This document shows positions 1-4,729 of a stretch of 8,106 nucleotides of DNA, piece after piece; within the stretch, counting starts at the first letter, position 1; every line of letters begins with the position of its first letter. Both the position numbers and the translations under genes were made by a program. The notes beneath the pieces were generated by a model. It worked only from the letters and a program-made list of their open reading frames with translations, had not been told where the DNA came from and did no database searches. Source of the stretch: JANNOG01 sp050329835. GTDB lineage: Bacteria > Actinomycetota > Actinomycetes > Actinomycetales > JBBAYJ01. Location of the stretch: NCBI GenBank assembly GCA_050329835.1, contig JBHJOJ010000132.1:1-8106 (forward strand), in the 5' to 3' direction.

Positions 1-310
1 GGGACAGCGGACCGCTCGGGAGGCCGCCCGCCGCGGCCCCGGCCGTCCCCGGGTCGGCGACGACCAGCCCGGGGGCCGCCAGCGCACCCGCGGCGACCTC
101 GTGGCGGGCGGTCACCCAACCGGTGCGGCTGCGCGCGACCCGGCCCGCCGTGCGCAGGCTCCGCAGGTACGACGAGAGGTCGTCGTGGGCGGCGGCGCCG
201 AGCAGGCGCGAGGCCGGATCACCCGTCGCGGGCGACGGCGCGGGCACCGGGGGCCGCGCGCTCGCGGGCCTCGGCGCAACAGGTTCCCGCAGGTCCAGCA
301 CGCTCGCCAC
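1..310 (-). CDS. Unrecognised protein, 5' part of gene (runs off left edge)
   Basis: An open frame on the minus strand runs from a GTG at 310-308 through the left edge without a stop, giving about 103 codons. Wobble positions are almost all G or C, and the residues look protein-like: after a Pro/Ala-rich first 40 residues comes a stretch with DPASRLLGAAAHDDLSSYL and later GWVTARHEVAAGALAAPGLV. It starts 28 bases after the moaE stop on the same strand, so it is probably the next gene of that operon. A second GTG at 301-299 is an equally possible start; neither has a strong Shine-Dalgarno sequence. I do not recognise the family. The C-terminus lies outside the window, so no function is proposed. 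Confidence 0.5.
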   Translation of the reverse strand, partial: MASVLDLREPVAPRPASARPPVPAPSPATGDPASRLLGAAAHDDLSSYLRSLRTAGRVARSRTGWVTARHEVAAGALAAPGLVVADPGTAGAAAGGLPSGPLS

Positions 311-338
311 GCTAGGGACCCACGGCCCCGGAACGGGT

Positions 339-812
339 CTACCCGGGAATCGGGACAGCCTCGCCCAGGCCCACCCATTCGTCGCTGCCGTCGGCGAACA
401 CCTGATGCTTCCACACCGGCAGCCGGGCCTTGACCCGCTCCACGACGGCCTCCGCCGCTGCGAACGCCTCCCGGCGGTGGGCGGCGGCCGCCGCGACCGC
501 GAGCGCCACGTCCCCGACGACCAGGCGGCCGACGCGGTGCTCGGCCGCGATCCGGCACCGGGGGTGTTCCGCGGCGATCTCCTGGCACACCCGCGCCATC
601 ACCTCGACCGCCGCCGGGTGGGCCTCGTACTCGAGCCGGGCCACCGTTCCGCGACCCGGCGTGTCGTGGTCGCGGACGGCTCCCACGAAGGTCACCACCG
701 CGCCGGCGGCCGGCGACGCCACGAGGGCGGCCAGGTGCTCGCCGGACACGACGCCGGTCCCGACCGCCGCCCGCACCACCCGGCCGGACGTCCCCGCCGC
801 CTCGCCGCTCAT
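339..812 (-). CDS. moaE: Molybdopterin synthase catalytic (large) subunit MoaE
   Basis: The 157-residue product has the normal length of MoaE. In the family, MoaE works with the thiocarboxylated small subunit MoaD and inserts two sulfurs into cyclic pyranopterin monophosphate to make molybdopterin, in the cytoplasm. Visible family signatures are GAVRDHD (Arg47), LEYEAHPAAVE (60-70), a central EHRVGRLVVGDVAL, then HRREAF (112-117), and the active-site segment VKARLPVWKH with Lys128 and Lys135, followed by a conserved DGSDEWV. The ATG at 812-810 overlaps the TGA of the 73-residue gene upstream as ATGA, which suggests translational coupling. No moaD, moaA or moaC lies in the window, so the partner subunit must be encoded elsewhere. 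Identification is secure. Confidence 0.95.
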   Translation of the reverse strand: MSGEAAGTSGRVVRAAVGTGVVSGEHLAALVASPAAGAVVTFVGAVRDHDTPGRGTVARLEYEAHPAAVEVMARVCQEIAAEHPRCRIAAEHRVGRLVVGDVALAVAAAAAHRREAFAAAEAVVERVKARLPVWKHQVFADGSDEWVGLGEAVPIPG

Positions 813-1030
813 TCCCGGACGGTACCCCCGCCGCCCGGCCCCGGCGACGCCCAGGACCCGGGGTCGAGCTCCGCCATCGCCCGCTCGGCGGCCACGGCCT
901 CGGCCCCGGCGAGCCGGGCGAGGTCGCGCAGGCCGCCCACCCCGAAGCGGTTGCGGATCTCGACGACGGCCTCGACGACGACCGGGTCGACCACGGGGTC
1001 GCGCAGGGGGTCGGGCACGGGCTCGCTCAC
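809..1030 (-). CDS. Small protein of unknown function, coupled to moaE
   Basis: This encodes 73 residues from a GTG at 1030-1028 to a TGA that overlaps the moaE ATG. The N-terminus is acidic and Pro-rich (VSEPVPDPLRDPVVDP). It is followed by a likely helical core from residue 17 to 55, with VVEIRNRFGVGGLRDLARL at its centre, and a flexible Gly-rich tail. There is no signal peptide or membrane segment, so it is probably cytoplasmic. The core is reminiscent of short conserved actinobacterial proteins without assigned function; I cannot name a family. In-frame GTGs at codons 5 and 13 are alternative starts, and no Shine-Dalgarno sequence decides between them. The overlap with moaE suggests joint expression, which is not proof of a role in cofactor synthesis. 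Confidence 0.6.
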   Translation of the reverse strand: MSEPVPDPLRDPVVDPVVVEAVVEIRNRFGVGGLRDLARLAGAEAVAAERAMAELDPGSWASPGPGGGGTVRE

Positions 1031-1064
1031 CGGCGCCGTGGTGCCGGGTGGCGGGCCCGGGTGC

Positions 1065-1084
1065 GCGCCGGGAATCCCCGGCGC
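1065..1084. repeat. Perfect 8-bp palindrome between divergent genes
   Basis: GCGCCGGG, four bases AATC, then CCCGGCGC form a perfect inverted repeat. It sits in the 76-base gap between the minus-strand small gene (start 1030) and the plus-strand exporter (start about 1107). It could be an operator for a regulator encoded elsewhere or a hairpin in the exporter leader. In DNA this GC-rich such palindromes also occur by chance. No convincing -35/-10 pair was seen in the gap. Confidence 0.3.
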
Positions 1085-1106
1085 CGCCCGGGCATTGACC
1101 AGAGAG

Positions 1107-2348
1107 GTGACGAGACGAGCGGGGACCCGGACGTTCCGTGCCCTCGCGCACCCCGCGTACCGGCTGTGGGCGGTGGCGGCCCTGGTCTCCAACACCGGCA
1201 CCTGGATGCAACGGGTCGCCCAGGACTGGCTGGTGCTGACCGAGCTGACCGCCGACTCCGCGCTCGCCCTGGGCGTCGTCACCGGTCTCCAGTTCGCCCC
1301 GATGCTGCTGCTGGCGCCCTGGACCGGCCTGGTGGCCGACCGCTTCGACCGGCGCCGGGTGCTGCTGGTGACCCAGGCGGCCCAGGGGATCCTCGCGCTG
1401 GCGCTCGGCCTGCTGGTCGTCACGGGGGCCGTCGAGCTCTGGCACGTCCTGCTGCTGGCAGCGGGCCTGGGGGTCGCCACCGCGCTCGACGCCCCGGCCC
1501 GGCAGACGTTCGTCTCGGCCCTGGTGCCCGCACCCGACCTGCCCAACGCGGTCAGCCTCAACTCGGCGACGTTCCACACCGGGCGGCTGCTGGGGCCGGC
1601 GGCGGCTGGGCTGCTGATCGCCGGGGTCGGGACGGGGTGGGTGTTCCTGGTCAACGCCGCCACCTTCGCCGCCACCCTGCTCGCCCTCGTCGCGCTGCGC
1701 CGGCGCCCCCAGGAGCGCCTGCCCCGCGCGGGCGGCCTGCGGGACGGCCTCGCCTACGTCCGGTCCCGCCCGGACCTCGTCATGGTGCTGGCCCTGGTCG
1801 CGGTCATCGGCATGCTCGGTCTCAACATGCAGCTCACCTCGGCCGTCATGGCCCGGGTGGAGTTCGGCCGGGGACCCGACGACTTCGGGTTCCTCGGGTC
1901 GCTGGCCGCCGTCGGGGCCGTCGCGGGGGCCCTGGTGGCGGCGCGGCGGGAACGGCCGCGGCTGCGCACCGTCGTGCTCGCCGCACTGGCCTTCGGAGCG
2001 GCGAGCACCGCGTCGGCCCTCATGCCCACGTTCTGGCTGTACGCGGCGTCCCTGGTGCCGGTGGGGCTCACCGCCCTCACCCTCATGACGACGGCGAACG
2101 CCACCGTGCAGACGACGACGCCGCCGGAGCTGCGCGGCCGGGTGATGGCCCTGTACCTGGCGATCTTCCTGGGCGGGACGCCGCTGGGCTCCCCGCTGGT
2201 GGGCTGGATCGGCGAACTCTCCGGGCCCCGCTGGACGATCGGGGTAGGCGCCGTCGCCGCCCTCGCCGCCGGCGGCACCGCCCTGGTCTGGCTCGCCCGC
2301 CGGGAGCGGGTCCGGACGGCAGCTCACGACCCCGTCCCGGACGGCTGA
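1107..2348 (+). CDS. MFS exporter, MFS_3 (DHA3/EntS-like) family
   Basis: The 413-residue integral membrane protein has the usual size and hydrophobic pattern of a 12-helix major facilitator transporter. The N-terminal segment SNTGTWMQRVAQDWLVLTEL (28-47) is a hallmark of the MFS_3 group, which contains EntS-type exporters. The loop GLVADRFDRRRV (74-85) is MFS motif A, and PPELRGRVMALY (339-350) is the matching loop in the C-terminal half. The family exports drugs or small metabolites by proton antiport; the substrate here cannot be told. GTG at 1107 was chosen because it leaves the usual short tail before FRALAHPAYRLW. TTG at 1095 is an alternative. The nearby GAGAG is too close to serve as a normal ribosome site, so a leaderless or weakly led start is possible. 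Confidence 0.93.
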   Translation: MTRRAGTRTFRALAHPAYRLWAVAALVSNTGTWMQRVAQDWLVLTELTADSALALGVVTGLQFAPMLLLAPWTGLVADRFDRRRVLLVTQAAQGILALALGLLVVTGAVELWHVLLLAAGLGVATALDAPARQTFVSALVPAPDLPNAVSLNSATFHTGRLLGPAAAGLLIAGVGTGWVFLVNAATFAATLLALVALRRRPQERLPRAGGLRDGLAYVRSRPDLVMVLALVAVIGMLGLNMQLTSAVMARVEFGRGPDDFGFLGSLAAVGAVAGALVAARRERPRLRTVVLAALAFGAASTASALMPTFWLYAASLVPVGLTALTLMTTANATVQTTTPPELRGRVMALYLAIFLGGTPLGSPLVGWIGELSGPRWTIGVGAVAALAAGGTALVWLARRERVRTAAHDPVPDG

Positions 2349-2437
2349 GCTCTCGACGGTCGCTCGTGATCCAACTCATGCGAGCGCGGGCTGGTCGTCC
2401 CGGGAACCTGCCCTCGCATGAGTTGGATCTCGAGAGC
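2349..2437. repeat. Large inverted repeat between convergent genes; possible bidirectional terminator
   Basis: The arms 2368-2384 (GATCCAACTCATGCGAG) and 2413-2429 are perfect reverse complements over 17 bases, with a 28-base loop. Outside them, GCTCTCGA (2349-2356) and TCGAGAGC (2430-2437) also pair perfectly. On the left an unpaired 11-base insert (2357-2367) separates the two stems, while on the right they are contiguous. Part of the left side can fold instead as CGCTCG/CGAGCG (2361-2366 with 2381-2386). The arms have about 53% GC, far below the surroundings. The element fills the space between the exporter stop and the anti-sigma stop, so it can end transcription from both sides, although there is no T-tract. 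A dispersed repeat or small mobile-element relic is the alternative. Confidence 0.7.
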
Positions 2438-2451
2438 ACGGCGCGGCCGGG

Positions 2452-3195
2452 TCACGCCGGGGCGCTGACGACCGGCTCCCCCGCCAGCGTCTCGACGTCG
2501 ACGGAGACCACCTCCTCGAGGGGGACGGCAGCGGACATGAGGACCGGCGGGCGCGTGGTCCCCGGCTCCGGCGGCTCCCCCACCGTCCAGCTCCCCGCGA
2601 TCACGCGCTCCCCGGCGGCGGTCACCACGACCACGCGGCAGCGCTCGCCGGCCGGGACCCCGGTGACACGCACGGCGAGACGGACCCAGTCCCGGGCGGG
2701 CTCGACACTGACCTCGGCCGCGGCGCCGGAGGCGGAGGTGCCCGCCAGCTGGACGGCGGCCGGGCCGGACGAGGGCTGTGCGACGGGCGGGGCGGGCGCG
2801 TCCTGCCCGGTCGCGAGGCCGAGGCCGGCGGCGCCGGCTCCTCCCAGCAGCACGGCCGCGGCCGCGACCGCGACCAGCGACGCCCGGGTGCGACGGCGCG
2901 CCGAGGCCCGCTCGGCCCGGATCTCGCGCAGCGTGCGGGCCAGGAGGAGCTCGCCGGCCGGGGCCGCCGCCGAACGCCCGATCGGGTCGGGCGCAGGGTC
3001 GGCCGGCAGGTCGGCCGCCAGGTCGGCGGGGTCGAGAGCCGCCGCCAGCAGCGCCGAGTCCCGGAGCTCGACGAGCTCCCCCCGGCAGTCGGGGCAGCCC
3101 GCGAGGTGGGTCCGCAGGCGTTCGGCCTCGGCGCCGTCCAGCAGCCCGAGCGCGAGGGCGGCGAGGTCGCCGCGGGGGTGGCCGTTCCCGCTCAC
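2452..3195 (-). CDS. Membrane anti-sigma factor with HxxxCxxC zinc motif (RslA-like)
   Basis: The 247-residue protein binds and inhibits the sigma factor encoded just upstream, by family knowledge and context. Residues 1-45 form an anti-sigma domain with His30, Cys34 and Cys37 (HLAGCPDC), the zinc-binding signature of ZAS-type anti-sigma factors; His6 may be a further ligand. A basic linker (RRRTR, 100-104) precedes one membrane helix at about 106-128. Then come an Ala/Pro-rich spacer and an extracytoplasmic beta-rich domain (about 160-245) typical of SigL/SigK-type anti-sigma factors. The GTG at 3195-3193 overlaps the sigma TGA as GTGA, so the pair is probably made in a fixed ratio. Zinc thiolates suggest release under oxidative conditions, as described for RslA; that is inference here. 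Confidence 0.9.
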   Translation of the reverse strand: MSGNGHPRGDLAALALGLLDGAEAERLRTHLAGCPDCRGELVELRDSALLAAALDPADLAADLPADPAPDPIGRSAAAPAGELLLARTLREIRAERASARRRTRASLVAVAAAAVLLGGAGAAGLGLATGQDAPAPPVAQPSSGPAAVQLAGTSASGAAAEVSVEPARDWVRLAVRVTGVPAGERCRVVVVTAAGERVIAGSWTVGEPPEPGTTRPPVLMSAAVPLEEVVSVDVETLAGEPVVSAPA

Positions 3196-3779
3196 CGGGT
3201 TCCCCCCATCTCCTCGTAGGCCAGGCGCAGCGCCTTCAGGGCGTAGTAGGTCCGGGACTTCACGGTGCCCGGCGGCACCCCGAGCCGGCCCGCGGCCTCG
3301 GCGACCGAGAGGCCGGCGAGCTGGACGAGCGCCAGCACCTCCCGGTGCTCGGGCGTGAGGCGGGCGAGCGCCTGGCGGAGCACGACCTGGTCGACGACCC
3401 GCTGGGCCTCGTCCGCCGCCGCCGGCCGGGCGCGCTCGGCCCCCTCGAGGGCGTCGGTGCCGGCCTCCGCGGGACGCCGGGCTGCGGCCCGCGCCCGGTC
3501 CACCGTGATGTTGCGGACGACGGTGAAGAGCCAGCTGCGGACGGACCCGCGGTCCTCGGACAGGTCGTGGCGGTGCCGCCACGCCCGGACCAGTGCCTCC
3601 TGCACCACGTCCTCGGCGAGGTGACGGTCACCGGTGAGGCGGGTGGCGTAGCCCACGAGCGCTCCCCCGTGCTCCCGGTACAGCTGGGCCACCAGCTGCT
3701 CGCCGGGGTCGGGCGGCGCGGCCGCCCTCCCGGACGGGTCACGGCGGCGACGGGGTCGCCACGACGCGACGAGTGGCAT
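3192..3779 (-). CDS. ECF-type RNA polymerase sigma factor, SigL-like
   Basis: The 195-residue sigma factor directs RNA polymerase to a small regulon. Region 2 spans about 32-98, with LTGDRHLAEDVVQEALVRAW (48-67) and SWLFTVVRNITVDRAR (82-97). A variable linker follows, then region 4 at about 128-187 with LTPEHREVLALVQ and the helix-turn-helix LSVAEAAGRLGVPPGTVKSR (157-176). The region-4 end resembles mycobacterial SigL. The first 22 residues are a basic, low-complexity extension. The ATG at 3779-3777 was chosen because GGGAGG (3793-3788) lies 8 bases in front of it; longer in-frame starts lack this. The gene lies 73 bases after the lipoprotein gene and overlaps its anti-sigma gene, indicating an operon. 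SigL subgroup assignment is from memory of motifs, so it is less certain than the ECF call. Confidence 0.93.
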   Translation of the reverse strand: MPLVASWRPRRRRDPSGRAAAPPDPGEQLVAQLYREHGGALVGYATRLTGDRHLAEDVVQEALVRAWRHRHDLSEDRGSVRSWLFTVVRNITVDRARAAARRPAEAGTDALEGAERARPAAADEAQRVVDQVVLRQALARLTPEHREVLALVQLAGLSVAEAAGRLGVPPGTVKSRTYYALKALRLAYEEMGGTR

Positions 3780-3787
3780 CGTGGCGA

Positions 3788-3793
3788 CCTCCC
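3788..3793 (-). promoter_or_regulatory. Ribosome binding site of the sigma gene
   Basis: GGGAGG on the minus strand lies 8 bases before the ATG at 3779. It decides the start against the longer frame reaching to 3941. Confidence 0.8.
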
Positions 3794-3807
3794 GGACGGC
3801 GACGGCG

Positions 3808-3835
3808 GACACGAGGCTAGGGGTGGGGGGGTCCG
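3808..3835 (-). promoter_or_regulatory. Possible weak ECF promoter in front of the sigma gene
   Basis: On the minus strand CGGACC (3835-3830), a 16-base spacer and CGTGTC (3813-3808) lie in the 73-base gap between lipoprotein and sigma genes. The -10 part equals what I recall of the mycobacterial SigL consensus, while the -35 part differs from TGAACC at two positions. Spacing is the same as in the stronger element at 4544-4571. A start near 3801 would leave a short leader that includes the GGGAGG ribosome site. It may allow the sigma gene to be transcribed without the lipoprotein gene. Confidence 0.35.
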
Positions 3836-3852
3836 GCGACCAGACCGCGGCC

Positions 3853-4506
3853 TCAGTAGTCGCTGCCGTATCCGTCGGAGGCGGGAGCGTCGTCCTCGGG
3901 GGCCTGGTCCCCGGCACCCGCGGCGGCACCCGCCCGCTCACCCGTCGGGGTGGCGGCGAACCACGTGCCGCCGACCCCGTGGCCGAGGGCGTCCCCCGGA
4001 GCGGAGTCCTCGGCGTACCGGTACAGCGGCCACCCCGCGAGGGTGACCTGGACGCTGCCGTCGTCGCGGGTGAGGGTGCCCAGCAGGTCGGCGTCGATGC
4101 CGGAGGCGACGAGCGCCGAGGCGTCGTCGACGGTGACCGGCGGCCAGGCCTGTGCGCAGTCCCCGTCGCAGGCGCTGCCGGGCGGGTCGGCGGTGTCGGA
4201 GTCGAAGCGGTAGAGCGTGAAGCCGGCGCCGTCCACCGTCACCTGGCCGACGTCCGCGGCCTCGCCGATCGCGAGCGTGGGCGCGGTCGAGGAGCCGCTG
4301 CCGGGCTCGCTGCCGGGCTCGGTGTCGGACGCGGAGGCGGCCGGCGCAGCGGCGGCCGGGGCGGTGGAGCCGTCGTCGCCGTACCCGCCGTCGTACCCGC
4401 CGCAGCCCGCGAGGGCGGTGGCGGCGAGGGACAGCGCGCCGGTGAGCACGGCGGCGGCCAGCACGGGCGGGGCGGTACGAGGACGAGCGGGGGCCGAGGG
4501 GCGCAT
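3853..4506 (-). CDS. Lipoprotein with two COG4315/Lipoprotein_15 repeats
   Basis: The 217-residue protein has a lipoprotein signal: basic start, hydrophobic segment 14-33 and lipobox LAGC with Cys35 as the lipidated residue. It should therefore be anchored on the outer face of the membrane. A low-complexity Ala/Ser/Glu/Gly linker (about 47-76) leads to the paired repeats of the family. The first has TLYRFDSDT (97-105), then Cys113 and Cys117 in CDGDCAQAWPP. The second has LAGWPLYRYAEDSAPGD (156-172) and GVGGTWFAATPTG (177-189). The biochemical role of this family is not known to me; the spaced cysteines may form a disulfide or bind a ligand. The acidic tail ends in DGYGSDY. The ATG is supported by GGAAGG 7 bases upstream and an ECF-type promoter. 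It is the first gene of the sigma cassette and a likely sigma target. Confidence 0.92.
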   Translation of the reverse strand: MRPSAPARPRTAPPVLAAAVLTGALSLAATALAGCGGYDGGYGDDGSTAPAAAAPAASASDTEPGSEPGSGSSTAPTLAIGEAADVGQVTVDGAGFTLYRFDSDTADPPGSACDGDCAQAWPPVTVDDASALVASGIDADLLGTLTRDDGSVQVTLAGWPLYRYAEDSAPGDALGHGVGGTWFAATPTGERAGAAAGAGDQAPEDDAPASDGYGSDY

Positions 4507-4513
4507 GGCGGAT

Positions 4514-4519
4514 CCTTCC
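4514..4519 (-). promoter_or_regulatory. Ribosome binding site of the lipoprotein gene
   Basis: GGAAGG on the minus strand lies 7 bases before the ATG at 4506. It fixes the start directly before the signal peptide; the frame is open further upstream but has no such site. Confidence 0.75.
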
Positions 4520-4543
4520 GGGACGTTCCGAGGGGACGCCCCC

Positions 4544-4571
4544 GATACGTCCGCCGTGCCCGGACGGTTCA
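4544..4571 (-). promoter_or_regulatory. ECF (SigL-type) promoter of the lipoprotein-sigma-anti-sigma cassette
   Basis: On the minus strand TGAACC (4571-4566) is followed after exactly 16 bases by CGTATC (4549-4544). From memory, the mycobacterial SigL consensus is TGAACC with a -10 close to CGTGTC. The predicted start near 4537 gives a leader of about 30 bases that contains the GGAAGG ribosome site. Since the sigma gene is in the same cassette, this would be an autoregulatory promoter. The match is visible in the sequence; recognition by this sigma factor is inferred. Confidence 0.6.
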
Positions 4572-4668
4572 TCCGCCCCGGCCGGCAGCAGGACTCCATG
4601 TCACCCGTGCCGCCGCCACCCGCACCAGGGGCCGGGAGGCCCGGGGCCGCCGCTCGCCGGCGCAGCCG

Positions 4669-4683
4669 GATCGCCACACGATC
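4669..4683. repeat. Short palindrome in the divergent lipoprotein / FN3-protein region
   Basis: GATCG, CCACA, CGATC form a perfect 5-bp inverted repeat with a 5-base centre. It lies in the 219-base gap 4507-4725, 43 bases before the FN3-protein GTG. It may be a small operator. The AT-richer GCGATATG just after it (4686-4693) is the only -10-like patch for the plus strand, and no clear -35 was seen. The remainder of the gap holds the lipoprotein promoter and leader only. Confidence 0.25.
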
Positions 4684-4690
4684 GGGCGAT

Positions 4691-4729
4691 ATGGGCATGG
4701 CCGGCTCGGTACCGATGAGTGCGGGGTGA
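4691..4729 (+). other. Possible 12-codon leader ORF overlapping the FN3-protein start
   Basis: ATG at 4691 opens a frame MGMAGSVPMSAG ending with TGA at 4727-4729, which overlaps the GTG start at 4726-4728 as GTGA. Two further ATGs (4697, 4715) are in the same short frame. Such overlap would allow translational coupling of a start that has no good ribosome site of its own. There is no strong Shine-Dalgarno sequence before 4691 either, so this may be chance. Confidence 0.25.

Noticed and set aside
1095..1100. TTGACC as a -35 box for the exporter
   Set aside because: No -10-like hexamer follows at 16-19 bases, and the site lies at the exporter start codon.
1061..3358. Plus-strand frame of 765 codons
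   Set aside because: It covers the exporter in another frame and the anti-sigma and sigma genes in antisense, with a Pro/Arg/Gly-rich translation and no domain.
3781..4725. Plus-strand frame open in front of the FN3 protein, extending it by over 300 residues
   Set aside because: It is antisense to the lipoprotein gene, is rich in Arg/Gly/Ala typical of shadow frames, and the export signal begins only after 4726.
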